A DNA stretch of 60,234 nt from an uncultured Lachnospiraceae bacterium (GTDB lineage: Bacteria > Bacillota > Clostridia > Lachnospirales > Lachnospiraceae), in the NCBI GenBank assembly GCA_944383325.1, contig CALWPC010000050.1:1-60234 (forward strand). Direction: 5' to 3'. The first letter of the stretch is position 1. Each line of letters starts with the position of its first letter. This document shows, piece after piece, positions 8,956-17,743 of the stretch. The notes under the pieces were generated by a model. It was not told where the DNA came from, did not search any database, and saw only the letters and a list, made by a program, of their open reading frames with translations. Both the position numbers and the translations under genes were made by a program.

Positions 8956-11136
8956 ATGGAGAGAGATCAGGCGCAAAAGCGCAAGGAAATGTTAATCAGT
9001 CTGATGGAGGAAGACACCTATGTGCCCATGAGAAGAAGGGAGCTTGCTGTTTTGCTTTCTGTACCTTCTGAAGAGCGGAGGGTGTTTCATGAAATTTTGG
9101 ACGAATTAGTCTCGGAGGGACAGGTCGAGGTTTCCAAGCGCGGCAAATATTCCAGAGCAAGGCACAGGCAGGTGGTCGGCCAGTTTATGGCTACTTCCCG
9201 TGGATTCGGGTTTGTTGCCGTTGACGGGATGGAGGAAGATATTTTTATTCCCGAACACGCTGTCGGTGTGGCGATGCACGGCGATACCGTGGCGGTCCGG
9301 TTGGAACAGGGGCGCAGGGGAAAGCGTCCGGAGGGCGTAATCGAAAAGGTTCTGATCCATGCGGTGCATCAGGTGGTCGGAACATACGATGCCAGTAAAA
9401 AGTTTGGGTTTGTAATACCCGATAACGCCAAGTACGGCCGTGATCTGTTTATTCCTAAAGAATATGATCTGGGAGCGGTGTCCGGGCATAAGGTGGTTGC
9501 CGAGATTACGGATTACGGATCGGAGGATAAAAACCCGGAAGGCCGGATCGTGGAAATTATCGGTCATGTCAATGATCCTGGCGTGGATATTATCAGCATT
9601 GTCAGGGCATATGGACTTCCGGATGAGTTTTCCGATGAAGTTCTGCGCGCGGCGGCAAGAACGCCGGAGCAGTTGGCGCCGGAAGATTACAGCGGGCGCA
9701 AAGATTTGCGCGATTTGCAGACGGTGACGATTGATGGAGAAGACGCCAAGGATTTGGACGATGCGATTACGATTTCTCGTTCTGAGAATGGATTTGTTCT
9801 CGGCGTGCATATTGCGGATGTGAGTCATTATGTTCGGGAGAACAGCCCTCTGGACCGCGAAGCGCGCAAGCGTGGCACAAGCGTTTATCTCGTGGACCGC
9901 GTGATTCCGATGCTCCCTCACAGATTATCCAACGGTATTTGTTCGCTGAACGCCGGGTGCGACCGATTGGCGCTCAGCTGTATGATGGAAATTGATGACA
10001 AAGGTATTGTGACCGGCCATGAGATTTGTGAGAGTGTGATCCGGGTAGACGAGCGAATGTCCTATACAAGCGTGCGGAAGATTTTGCAGGATCATGACGC
10101 GTCCGAATGCGCCCGTTATGAAAAATTGGTGCCGATGTTTCAGGACATGGAGCAGTTGGCGGCGATTTTACAAAAAAAGCGCAGAAAACGAGGTTTTGTC
10201 GATTTTGATTTTCCGGAGACAAAAATTGTTTTAGATGAGAAGGGACATCCGGTTTCAGTTGCGCCCTATGAACGCAATGTAGCTACAAAAATTATTGAGG
10301 ATTTTATGCTTGCTGCAAATGAGACGGTGGCGGAGGAGTTTTTCTGGAGAGAAGTCCCGTTTGTTTACCGGACGCATGAGACGCCGGATGCGGAAAAGAT
10401 GGCGCGTCTGGAAGTGTTGATTTCTAATTTTGGATATTATATCAAAAACACGAAAGAAAGTATTCATCCGAAAGAATTGCAAAAGCTGTTGGAGAAGATT
10501 GAAGATACGCCGGAGGAGGCGCTGATCAGCCGTCTTGTGCTTCGTTCCATGAAGCGAGCCTGTTATACGACGGAATGTACGGGACATTTCGGCCTGGCCA
10601 CGAAATATTACTGTCATTTTACCTCTCCGATCCGGAGGTATCCAGACTTACAGATTCACAGAATTATTAAAGAATGCATTCACGGGCAGATGTCCGAGCG
10701 CAGATCGGTGCATTATGAGCGTATTCTGTCGGAAGTAGCCGCACATTCCAGTGCGACCGAACGGCGGGCGGACGAGGCCGAGCGGGAGACGCTCAAGCTG
10801 AAAAAAGTAGAATATATGCAGGATCGCATCGGACAAATTTATGACGGAATCATCTCGGGGATGACAAACTGGGGCATGTATGTGGAATTGCCCAATACAG
10901 TCGAAGGGTTAATCCGCGTCCAGAGTATGGAAGATGATTATTATTTTTTTGATGAGGAACATTTTGAATTGGTCGGCGAATCGTCGAAGAAAATTTATAA
11001 ACTGGGACAGCCGGTTATCGTTCAGGTAAAAGAATGTGATTATGTTCAGCGGATTGTGGAATTTGCGCTGTATGACAGAGGTGAGGAAGCAGATCATGGG
11101 AAAGACGACCAGTGTAAGGCTGATTGCAAACAATAA
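8956..11136 (+). CDS. rnr: Ribonuclease R
   Basis: RNase R is a processive 3'-5' exoribonuclease that degrades structured RNA and works with SmpB-tmRNA on stalled messages. The 726-residue protein shows an N-terminal winged-helix region (about 1-70), two cold-shock domains (around [11 protein letters not shown] and [12 protein letters not shown]), the RNB catalytic domain with [12 protein letters not shown] and HIADVSHYV, and a C-terminal S1 domain ([16 protein letters not shown]). The start at 8956 is chosen because AGGCGGAAAG precedes it and the upstream extension covers the terminator and leader hairpin. Its end overlaps smpB by 41 bp, implying coupled translation. Confidence 0.95.
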   Translation: MERDQAQKRKEMLISLMEEDTYVPMRRRELAVLLSVPSEERRVFHEILDELVSEGQVEVSKRGKYSRARHRQVVGQFMATSRGFGFVAVDGMEEDIFIPEHAVGVAMHGDTVAVRLEQGRRGKRPEGVIEKVLIHAVHQVVGTYDASKKFGFVIPDNAKYGRDLFIPKEYDLGAVSGHKVVAEITDYGSEDKNPEGRIVEIIGHVNDPGVDIISIVRAYGLPDEFSDEVLRAAARTPEQLAPEDYSGRKDLRDLQTVTIDGEDAKDLDDAITISRSENGFVLGVHIADVSHYVRENSPLDREARKRGTSVYLVDRVIPMLPHRLSNGICSLNAGCDRLALSCMMEIDDKGIVTGHEICESVIRVDERMSYTSVRKILQDHDASECARYEKLVPMFQDMEQLAAILQKKRRKRGFVDFDFPETKIVLDEKGHPVSVAPYERNVATKIIEDFMLAANETVAEEFFWREVPFVYRTHETPDAEKMARLEVLISNFGYYIKNTKESIHPKELQKLLEKIEDTPEEALISRLVLRSMKRACYTTECTGHFGLATKYYCHFTSPIRRYPDLQIHRIIKECIHGQMSERRSVHYERILSEVAAHSSATERRADEAERETLKLKKVEYMQDRIGQIYDGIISGMTNWGMYVELPNTVEGLIRVQSMEDDYYFFDEEHFELVGESSKKIYKLGQPVIVQVKECDYVQRIVEFALYDRGEEADHGKDDQCKADCKQ

Positions 11137-11566
11137 AAAAGCGAGATTTGATTATTTTATAGAGGATACGCTAGAGGCGGGCATTTCTCTGGCGGGCACC
11201 GAGGTAAAATCGCTTCGCATGGGACAGTGCAGCATCAAAGAGGCATTTGTGCGCATTGAGGACGGGGAAGTGTTACTCTATGGCATGCACATCAGTCCGT
11301 ATGAAAAGGGCAATATTTTTAATAAAGACCCGCTGCGGGTCCGGAAACTTTTGCTGCACAGACATGAAATTCATAAACTGGCCGGTAGGATCGCGCAGCA
11401 GGGATATACGATTGTGCCGCTGCAGGTTTATTTTAAAGGCAGTCTGGTGAAGGTACAGATCGGACTGGCGCGGGGAAAAAAGCTGTACGACAAGCGGCAT
11501 GAGATTGCAAAGAAAGATCAAAGAAGAGAGGCCGAAAAAGAATTTAAGGTGAGAAACCTGCAATGA
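11096..11566 (+). CDS. smpB: SsrA-binding protein SmpB
   Basis: SmpB carries tmRNA into stalled ribosomes for trans-translation. The 156-residue protein has the family blocks: N-terminal [39 protein letters not shown], and a basic C-terminal tail ([21 protein letters not shown]). The ATG at 11096 follows AGGTGAGGAAG and lies inside the end of rnr. No tmRNA gene was seen next to it, so ssrA must be elsewhere in the genome. Confidence 0.96.
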   Translation: MGKTTSVRLIANNKKARFDYFIEDTLEAGISLAGTEVKSLRMGQCSIKEAFVRIEDGEVLLYGMHISPYEKGNIFNKDPLRVRKLLLHRHEIHKLAGRIAQQGYTIVPLQVYFKGSLVKVQIGLARGKKLYDKRHEIAKKDQRREAEKEFKVRNLQ

Positions 11567-11622
11567 CGGCGCTGTTTGTCTGGTCAATGAGATGATTACG
11601 ATGGAGAAAGGCAGGAGGTTAT

Positions 11623-12540
11623 TTGAGCGGGAAAAAGAAACTTATCATTGCTGCAGTTGTGCTTATAGCGGTCGGAGGAGTCAGCGCTTTTTTTGTAAAA
11701 AGGACGTTGGACAACAATGCAAAAAAGGTGGTGTATTTAGAGGGAGCTGCGGCATATCAATCAGGTGATTATGAACTTGCGGAGGCAAAACTCTCAGATC
11801 TGAAAGGGTACGAGGATGTGGACGCGCTGTTGCAGGATATTCATTATCAGTTGGCAGTGCAGGCGTTTGACCGCGGCGACGATGAGTCGGCGGAGCCGGT
11901 CTTTGCTTCTATGACAGACTATAAAGACTCTCAGAAATATCTGTATGAGATTACGTACCATAAAATGAAGGCGGCGATGGAATCCGGCGATTACGAGGCG
12001 GCGAATACGTTTGCGGACGAGATCATGGGATATTCTGATGTGGCCGATGTCAAACAGGAGATTTTGTATCACCGGGCGCTAAACCGCATTGATCAGACGG
12101 ATTTTGACGGCGCAAAAGAGATTATCGCGCAGATCAGCAGTGAAGAGACGGCGGCGTATTTGTTGAATGTGATTTCATATACGCAGTATTCCGTAGCCTG
12201 TGTGCAGGATCTGTTGGGCAGGTACGCAGACATCGGAGCCCAGTCGGTCACTGTGCTCGAGGCAAAATATTGTGTTGTCTCTTATAATTATGGGGCAGAG
12301 ATGCCACTGGTTATGCTCCACATTCAGGTTGTAGATGAACAGGGAGCGACGGGAGAGGCCTATTCTGCTTACAACAGCCATACGTATTTTGCGTCCTGCC
12401 TGTCGCTCGATATTGGCACTTTGGACATGCAAAATCAGGCCGAGATGGCTGCTTATTTAAAAATTCAGCCGAACTGGGACGCAGAGGGAACGGTAACGCT
12501 CAGTGCTTCTGCTCTGAATATTCTGGCAGTATCACAATAA
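11623..12540 (+). CDS. Membrane-anchored TPR-like protein of unknown function
   Basis: The 305-residue protein starts with a positively charged N-terminus and one membrane helix or uncleaved signal (about 6-24). The rest is probably extracellular and holds three or four TPR-like helical pairs with repeated phrases such as AYQSGDYELAEAKL, AFDRGDDESAEPVF and AMESGDYEAANTFA, each followed by Y.D (GYEDVD, DYKDSQ, GYSDVA). The last ~100 residues look like a separate beta-rich domain. The TTG start has GGAGG six bases upstream. It lies 56 bp after smpB without a terminator, so it may be co-transcribed. No specific function can be given. Confidence 0.7.
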   Translation: MSGKKKLIIAAVVLIAVGGVSAFFVKRTLDNNAKKVVYLEGAAAYQSGDYELAEAKLSDLKGYEDVDALLQDIHYQLAVQAFDRGDDESAEPVFASMTDYKDSQKYLYEITYHKMKAAMESGDYEAANTFADEIMGYSDVADVKQEILYHRALNRIDQTDFDGAKEIIAQISSEETAAYLLNVISYTQYSVACVQDLLGRYADIGAQSVTVLEAKYCVVSYNYGAEMPLVMLHIQVVDEQGATGEAYSAYNSHTYFASCLSLDIGTLDMQNQAEMAAYLKIQPNWDAEGTVTLSASALNILAVSQ

Positions 12541-12563
12541 AAAAGAATTTTGTGGAAAAATAC

Positions 12564-12592
12564 TTACGTCAACCTGGAAAATGTGCTACAAT
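12564..12592 (+). promoter_or_regulatory. Promoter of the CarD-like gene
   Basis: TTACGT at 12564-12569, 17-base spacer, TACAAT at 12587-12592. The -35 is weak, which would suit activator dependence. Confidence 0.5.
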
Positions 12593-12623
12593 ACAAATAT
12601 ACAGGGCAGGTAGGTGAGTATTC

Positions 12624-12658
12624 ACGCGGTTGTCGGACTTGTCGGCAGCCGCGTTTTT
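12624..12658 (+). terminator. Leader terminator (possible attenuator) before the CarD-like gene
   Basis: A 9-bp stem (12624-12632 with 12646-12654, one G-U pair) is followed by TTTTTG. It lies between the predicted promoter and the start codon at 12723, so it would cut short the CarD transcript unless something prevents its folding. No known riboswitch consensus was recognised in the ~25 bases before it. Confidence 0.6.
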
Positions 12659-12722
12659 GTTTGCAAACCTGACGCTGCGAATCAGTTGGTGCGAAGATTG
12701 GTCGTCAAATGGAGGGAAGCGT

Positions 12723-13226
12723 ATGTTTCAGGTGGGGCAGTATGTAGTGTATGGGCATTGCGGCGTGTGTACTGTGGAACACATTGGCGTTTTGGAAGAG
12801 GGAACTGGCATTTCGGGTAAGGAATATTATACGCTTTGTCCATGTTATCATTCCGGTGGAAAAATATATATACCGGTTGACAGTCAGAAAGTGATCATGC
12901 GAAGTATCTTGTCGAAAGAGGAGGCTATGCAGCTGATTCATGCGATTCCGGGCGTGGAGACGCTGTGGATTGCGGATGAGCGCAAAAGAGAACAGATTTA
13001 TAAAGAAACGATACATAAATGCGATTGCATGGAGTTGGTGAAAATTATTAAGACCATTTATCTGCGCATGAGAGCGCGCGAGGAAGCAGGAAAAAAACTT
13101 TTGGAAAGCGATCTGAAATATTTTCATATGGCGGAGGACCGGCTGTACGGGGAACTGGCTGTCTCGCTCGGTATGAGTTTAGAGCAGACGAAAACATTTG
13201 TGGAAGAACAGGCGGCGAAACTGTGA
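12723..13226 (+). CDS. CarD/CdnL-type RNA polymerase-binding regulator
   Basis: The 167-residue protein opens with MFQVGQYVVYGHCGVCTVEHIG, the Tudor-like CarD/TRCF RNA polymerase interaction fold, and continues with a helical C-terminal domain (about 70-165) rich in charged helices. CarD-family proteins bind the RNA polymerase beta subunit and stabilise open promoter complexes. The PVD..K.IMR segment (about 52-62) is typical. The start is the ATG at 12723 after GGAGGGAAGCGT; a longer upstream frame overlaps the leader terminator and is rejected. Confidence 0.87.
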   Translation: MFQVGQYVVYGHCGVCTVEHIGVLEEGTGISGKEYYTLCPCYHSGGKIYIPVDSQKVIMRSILSKEEAMQLIHAIPGVETLWIADERKREQIYKETIHKCDCMELVKIIKTIYLRMRAREEAGKKLLESDLKYFHMAEDRLYGELAVSLGMSLEQTKTFVEEQAAKL

Positions 13227-13253
13227 GATTTTAGAAGGATAATCTTATACAAC

Positions 13254-13295
13254 AAAAAAGTATCCCTCAAGTCCATGCGTCACTTGTGGGATACT
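13254..13295 (-). terminator. Terminator of the DAHP synthase gene
   Basis: A 14-position stem with one T-T mismatch (13259-13272 with 13282-13295). On the minus strand it is followed by a U-tract (A-run at 13254-13258), placing it just after the stop of the minus-strand gene; it may also stop the CarD transcript from the other side. Confidence 0.8.
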
Positions 13296-13305
13296 CTGAT
13301 CGCAA

Positions 13306-14334
13306 TTAACACGATTCCGCAACTTCATAAATCAGGCGTTTGGAATCTTCCCATCCAAGACAGGGATCGGTAATCGATTTTCCGTATGTTCCCTCGCCGA
13401 TTTTCTGGCAGCCTTCCTCGATATAACTTTCAATCATCATTCCTTTCACTAAGCGGTGAATGTCGGGGGAATGGCGTCGGCTGTGCAATACTTCTTTCGT
13501 AATGCGGATCTGTTCTTTAAATTGTTTGTTGGAGTTTGAATGATTGGCGTCAATAATACACGCAGGATTTTTGTAGTCCCGCTTGTTGTAGAGATCAATC
13601 AGCCGGTTTAAGTCTTCATAGTGGTAATTTGGGACATTATTTCCGTGTTTACTCGTCGCTCCGCGAAGGACAACATGTGCAAGCTCATTGCCGTCCGAAC
13701 GGACTTCCCATCCGCGGTAAATGAAAGAGTGCGGGTGCTGTGCGGCGACGACGGAATTCATCATCACGGTAAAATCACCGCTTGTAGGATTTTTCATGCC
13801 GGCGGGAATATTCATTCCGCTCACGGTCATCCGGTGCTGCTGATCCTCGACGGACCGCGCTCCGATGGCAACGTAGGAGAGCAGATCATCCAGATAGCGG
13901 TAGTTTTCCGGATAAAGCATCTCATCTGCCGCCGAGAGGCCGGTGCGCTCAATCGTATCCATATGCATTTTGCGGATTGCGATCAGCCCCGCAAGCAGAT
14001 CCGGGGCTTTCTCGGGATCCGGCTGATGCAGGGGGCCCTTGTAGCCTTCGCCGGTAGTGCGTGGTTTATTGGTATAAATGCGCGGAACGATCACAATGCG
14101 GTCGCGGACTTCTTCCTGAATACGTGCAAGGCGCTCTACGTAGTCCATGACGGCGGTCTCATTATCAGCCGAACAGGGGCCGATAATCATCAGAAATTTG
14201 TCAGATTTTCCGGTAATGACGTCCCGGATCATTTGATCGCGTATGGCTTTGATGTTCTGCGCTTTTTCGGAAATGGGAAACTGTTTTTTGATCTCCATTG
14301 GGATCGGAAGTTTCCGAATAAAATTCATGCTCAT
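13306..14334 (-). CDS. aroF: 3-deoxy-7-phosphoheptulonate (DAHP) synthase, type I
   Basis: This enzyme joins phosphoenolpyruvate and erythrose 4-phosphate, the first step of aromatic amino-acid synthesis. The 342-residue length and motifs fit the AroF/AroG/AroH class: IGPCSADNE, PRIYTNKPRTTGEGYKG, GMKNPTSG and the ligand segment IDANHSNSNKQF. The ATG follows GGAGGT with eight bases between. It has its own promoter, is preceded by an XRE regulator and shares its strand with tyrA and aroA. Which aromatic amino acid inhibits it cannot be read from the sequence. Confidence 0.93.
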   Translation of the reverse strand: MSMNFIRKLPIPMEIKKQFPISEKAQNIKAIRDQMIRDVITGKSDKFLMIIGPCSADNETAVMDYVERLARIQEEVRDRIVIVPRIYTNKPRTTGEGYKGPLHQPDPEKAPDLLAGLIAIRKMHMDTIERTGLSAADEMLYPENYRYLDDLLSYVAIGARSVEDQQHRMTVSGMNIPAGMKNPTSGDFTVMMNSVVAAQHPHSFIYRGWEVRSDGNELAHVVLRGATSKHGNNVPNYHYEDLNRLIDLYNKRDYKNPACIIDANHSNSNKQFKEQIRITKEVLHSRRHSPDIHRLVKGMMIESYIEEGCQKIGEGTYGKSITDPCLGWEDSKRLIYEVAESC

Positions 14335-14380
14335 TAACTGTAACCTCCATCATACGGTCTGGTCTTATCAGACTGTACCT

Positions 14381-14409
14381 ATTATAAGATGAATAGGGAA
14401 AATTGTCGA
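14381..14409 (-). promoter_or_regulatory. Promoter of the DAHP synthase gene
   Basis: On the minus strand TCGACA (14409-14404), a 17-base spacer and a perfect TATAAT (14386-14381). The ~40-base leader has a small GTCTG/CAGAC hairpin at 14357-14373 but no T-box. Confidence 0.75.
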
Positions 14410-14452
14410 GTTTTTTTTGAAAGCCGATAGTGTTGAAAGATCGCAAAGCGAG

Positions 14453-14797
14453 TCACATCTCCGCAGGAAAATGTTCGGAGAGTGATTGAAGAAAGAGCAG
14501 CAGTTGTTTTTTCTGCTCGGTGGAAAAGCCCTTCAGCGCAGAGATAATTTCACAGTCAATGGCTTCCATATCAGATTCTGTATTTAGCAAATAGTCCACA
14601 GAGACGTTTAAAAGGGCTGCATAAAAGCGAAGCACGCGGACGTTCAGCCGTGTCTTGGCAGTTTCTACATTAGAGATATATGCGGGAGAGACATTTAATC
14701 CCTCGGCAACCTGATTTTGAGTAATTCCTTTTTGCATCCGCAGTGTGCGCATTTTCTCCAGAACGGGTAAGATGTTGTCATTTGTGTCATCATGCAT
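14453..14797 (-). CDS. XRE-family helix-turn-helix regulator
   Basis: The 114-residue protein has a Cro/CI-type DNA-binding domain at about 14-72: LRMQKGITQNQVAEGLNVSPAYISNVETAKTRL followed by ALLNVSVDYLL. A short helical C-terminus (about 78-113) may form a dimer. It has a GGGAGCATCGTC site before the ATG. It sits between aroA and the DAHP synthase gene on the same strand, so it could control aromatic biosynthesis or itself; this is inference from position only. Confidence 0.85.
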   Translation of the reverse strand: MHDDTNDNILPVLEKMRTLRMQKGITQNQVAEGLNVSPAYISNVETAKTRLNVRVLRFYAALLNVSVDYLLNTESDMEAIDCEIISALKGFSTEQKKQLLLFLQSLSEHFPAEM

Positions 14798-14838
14798 GAC
14801 GATGCTCCCTTCAAAAAATGAATAGATTAATTTCGTTT

Positions 14839-14866
14839 ATCATAACAAAATGACAAGGTAAATCAA
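14839..14866 (-). promoter_or_regulatory. Probable promoter of the XRE gene
   Basis: On the minus strand TTGATT (14866-14861), a 16-base spacer and TATGAT (14844-14839), in a very A+T-rich stretch. The region 14798-14945 holds no other recognised feature. Confidence 0.45.
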
Positions 14867-14927
14867 ATACAGAATAAGTATATTATTTCCATAATATATA
14901 AATTTATAGATATATACAAAAAGATTA

Positions 14928-14994
14928 CATCAAAAACAAAAATAAGAGGGAATCAGGAAACATGTCGGGTGTGGAAGTGCTTCCTGGTTCCCTC
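14928..14994 (-). terminator. Terminator of the tyrA-aroA operon
   Basis: A 14-bp stem with one G-T pair (14946-14959 with 14981-14994) lies just after the aroA stop. On the minus strand it is followed by the U-rich run CTTATTTTTGTTTTTG. Confidence 0.85.
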
Positions 14995-15007
14995 GAAGTG
15001 TTTGCGC

Positions 15008-16300
15008 TTAACGGTTCAGCAGATGCAGTGTGTCAAAAAAGTCCGGGTAAGAGATACGGACACAAGCGTCATCATGGATGGTTGTGACTCCCTCAGCGGC
15101 AAGTGCGCAGACGGCGAAACTCATGGCGATCCGGTGATCCATTTGGCTGTCAATGACAGCGCCGTGAAGCGGACGCCCGCCGCGGATGATCATGCCGTCA
15201 TCGGTAGGTTGAATATCCGCCCCCATGGCCTGCAGATTCGTTACAATACTGTCAATTCGGTTGGATTCCTTCACTTTCAGCTCTGCGGCATCGCGGATGA
15301 TGGTCGTACCCGATGCAAAGCAGGCAAGTACGGCGATCATCGGAATTTCATCGATGAGTCTTGGTATGAGTGGGCCGTGGATGGTGCAGGCGTGCAGTGA
15401 ACTGGATTTTACAGTAATATCGGCAGTCGGTTCAAGCTGTTCGCTTTCCTTTGTTTCAACAGAGAGCTGTCCGCCCATCATTTGAATTACGTCGAGAATG
15501 CCGGTGCGCGTCGGATTGATGCCGACGTTTTTCACTGTAAGTTCGGAACCGGGCACAATCAGTCCCGCAGCCAGGAAGTAGGCGGCAGATGAAATATCTC
15601 CGGGAACATGGATATGCTGAGCCTGCAGCGACGGTTCCGGCGTAATCGATGCCGTCTGTCCGTTTATCTCTACATCGGCGCCAAATTGGCGCAGCATTAG
15701 TTCGGAGTGGTTTCTGGATGCTGACGGTTCCGTGACAGATGTTTTTGCGTCCGCATACATTCCTGCAAATAAAATGGAGGACTTTACCTGGGCGGATGCG
15801 ACGGGGGTGTGATAGGAAATGCCGCGCAGCCGCGAGGGGCAAATTTGGAGCGGGGCGCAGCCGGTATCATGGACACTGACAATATTGGCGCCCATCTGTC
15901 TCAACGGCTGCATGATACGTTTCATCGGACGCCGCTGAATCGAGGCGTCTCCGGTCAGTCTGGAGGAAAAACGCTGTCCGGCGAGAATGCCGGAAAGGAG
16001 ACGGACGGTAGTTCCGCTGTTGCCTGCGTCCAATATGCAATCCGGTACGTTTAATCCGTGCAGGCCGGTGCCGGTGACTATCACGCGGTGATCCTTATCG
16101 TGTTGCTCCATGCGAATGCTGACGCCCATTTTCCGAAAGCAGTCGATTGTGGAGAGACAGTCGGCGCCGTTGAGAAAATGGTTGATGACTGTCGTCCCGT
16201 TTGCGAGGGAGCCGAGCATTACAGCGCGGTGTGAGATTGATTTGTCTCCGGGGACGGTAATTTCACCGCGCAGTCCTTTTGTTGTATGTTGTATATTCAT
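15008..16300 (-). CDS. aroA: 3-phosphoshikimate 1-carboxyvinyltransferase (EPSP synthase)
   Basis: AroA adds the enolpyruvyl group of phosphoenolpyruvate to shikimate 3-phosphate. The 430-residue protein shows the typical VPGDKSISHRAVMLGSLA start, LDAGNSGTTVRLL, the RPMKR substrate loop, DISSAAYFLAAG and the C-terminal KESNRIDSI and DHRIAMSFAV. The start at 16300 is preferred over an ATG nine codons upstream because AGAGGA lies eight bases before it, whereas no site precedes the longer form. It follows tyrA by 38 bp and should be co-transcribed with it. Confidence 0.95.
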   Translation of the reverse strand: MNIQHTTKGLRGEITVPGDKSISHRAVMLGSLANGTTVINHFLNGADCLSTIDCFRKMGVSIRMEQHDKDHRVIVTGTGLHGLNVPDCILDAGNSGTTVRLLSGILAGQRFSSRLTGDASIQRRPMKRIMQPLRQMGANIVSVHDTGCAPLQICPSRLRGISYHTPVASAQVKSSILFAGMYADAKTSVTEPSASRNHSELMLRQFGADVEINGQTASITPEPSLQAQHIHVPGDISSAAYFLAAGLIVPGSELTVKNVGINPTRTGILDVIQMMGGQLSVETKESEQLEPTADITVKSSSLHACTIHGPLIPRLIDEIPMIAVLACFASGTTIIRDAAELKVKESNRIDSIVTNLQAMGADIQPTDDGMIIRGGRPLHGAVIDSQMDHRIAMSFAVCALAAEGVTTIHDDACVRISYPDFFDTLHLLNR

Positions 16301-16338
16301 GTGGTCAATCCTCTTTTCCTGTATCATTGGAGGGGCAT

Positions 16339-17442
16339 TCAGCGCTGATAAACGGTATAGCGGTGCTTTTGCAGCATCTGTACAGCGCGTTTTAACGCCT
16401 CCTTGTTGTAAAATGCAATGTGCAGCACGCCGTCCTGAAACTCTCTGTTATGCACAATGCCGATATTTTTTATGCTGATGTTGTTTGCGGCCAGAATGGT
16501 TGCGATAGTGGCAATCGCTCCGGATTCGTCCACAATGTCGCAGTACAATTCATATTCCCGCTTGATGGAGCCGGCAGAGGTAATGGAAAAGCTGTTTCGG
16601 TATTCGCCTGCCGTGTCGAACAGTTCATAGATGGCCTTACCGTCCCGGTGATCAAGCGCCTGTTTTATTTTGTCCAGTGATTGCATATACTGCGTCAGGA
16701 CGTTAGCGATCTGCTCATGGTTGGTCACGCAAATCTGTTCCCACATAGCGGGTGAGGAAGAAGCAATACGCGTGAGATCTTTAAAACCGCCCGCCGCTAT
16801 GGTTTTTAGCAGATGCTCCTCATTATCAGAATCCTTTACAAGATTGACAAGGCTGACTGCAATCAGATGAGGTAAGTGGCTTACGGCCGCCGTGGCAAAG
16901 TCGTGCTGCCGGCTGTCCAGAATGAGCGGAAGAGCGCCGAGCGACGACACAAATTCAGCAAATTGTTCAACGCAATGAACCGGTACGGTACGCGTAGGCG
17001 TCAGAATGTAGTAAGCGTTTTCCAGTAGATGGGCGGTGGAATGTTCATAGCCGACGCGCTCGGATCCGGCCATCGGGTGTCCGCCGATAAAATATTGCGC
17101 CAAACCCGCCTGCTCGATCGCGGACTCAATATCGCCCTTAGTGCTGCCGACATCGGTTAAGATGGTGCCGGGTTTAATGAATTTTCGAATCGTATTTAAA
17201 AAAGAGACATTTGTTGAGACAGGAGCGCATAAAAAAAGATAGTCGCAGGAGGCAAACGTCTCATCGACCTGTTCGGCAATTTCGTCAATCACCTGTTCTG
17301 ACAGCGCGGCCTGCACCGACTGCCGTGTGCGGTTATACGCGATGATATGACAGTCCGGGTGAATGCGCCGGATCGTTTTTGCGATAGAGCCTCCGATCAG
17401 CCCAAGGCCGATCAGTCCAATCGTGTTCGAATGTTTATTCAC
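16339..17442 (-). CDS. tyrA: Prephenate dehydrogenase with ACT domain
   Basis: TyrA oxidises prephenate to 4-hydroxyphenylpyruvate in tyrosine synthesis. The protein has an N-terminal Rossmann motif (GLIGLGLIGGSIA), the TDVGSTKG and GGHPMAGSE active-site blocks, a helical dimer domain and a C-terminal ACT domain (about 290-367; ATILAANNISIKNIGI) that probably senses tyrosine. The GTG at 17442 is chosen: GAGGG lies before it, and the promoter at 17475-17503 would start RNA near 17468, almost on top of the alternative ATG at 17466. It is the first gene of the tyrA-aroA unit. Confidence 0.93.
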   Translation of the reverse strand: MNKHSNTIGLIGLGLIGGSIAKTIRRIHPDCHIIAYNRTRQSVQAALSEQVIDEIAEQVDETFASCDYLFLCAPVSTNVSFLNTIRKFIKPGTILTDVGSTKGDIESAIEQAGLAQYFIGGHPMAGSERVGYEHSTAHLLENAYYILTPTRTVPVHCVEQFAEFVSSLGALPLILDSRQHDFATAAVSHLPHLIAVSLVNLVKDSDNEEHLLKTIAAGGFKDLTRIASSSPAMWEQICVTNHEQIANVLTQYMQSLDKIKQALDHRDGKAIYELFDTAGEYRNSFSITSAGSIKREYELYCDIVDESGAIATIATILAANNISIKNIGIVHNREFQDGVLHIAFYNKEALKRAVQMLQKHRYTVYQR

Positions 17443-17474
17443 AGGTTTTCCCTCTTTCTCAATCATTTGGGTAC

Positions 17475-17503
17475 AGTATATCGGATTTAGGAAGGACTGT
17501 CAA
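17475..17503 (-). promoter_or_regulatory. Promoter of the tyrA-aroA operon
   Basis: On the minus strand a perfect TTGACA (17503-17498), 17-base spacer and TATACT (17480-17475). Confidence 0.85.
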
Positions 17504-17651
17504 TAATTTATCGCTTTAAAGCGTAACGCAATGAAGCAAAACATTTTCATGGAGTCGGACAGAGAAGTACTCGGATCATGCTCTGTGCGTCGAAAAAACG
17601 GCGAAAAATTTTGACAAATTCGTAAGAAATTGTAACTTTTGCATATTATAC

Positions 17652-17680
17652 TTGAAATAGATGTATATATTTAGTACAAT
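17652..17680 (+). promoter_or_regulatory. Promoter of the EF-G-like gene
   Basis: TTGAAA at 17652-17657, 17-base spacer, TACAAT at 17675-17680; about 55 bases of leader before the start codon. Confidence 0.75.
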
Positions 17681-17743
17681 ATGAACATAAATTGCATGTA
17701 TTGTGGGGCTTTTAAATTTAATAGGATAATGGAGGGTATCAGT

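Noticed and set aside
11567-11622. tmRNA gene next to smpB
   Set aside because: The 56-bp gap is too short and the next gene starts immediately after it.
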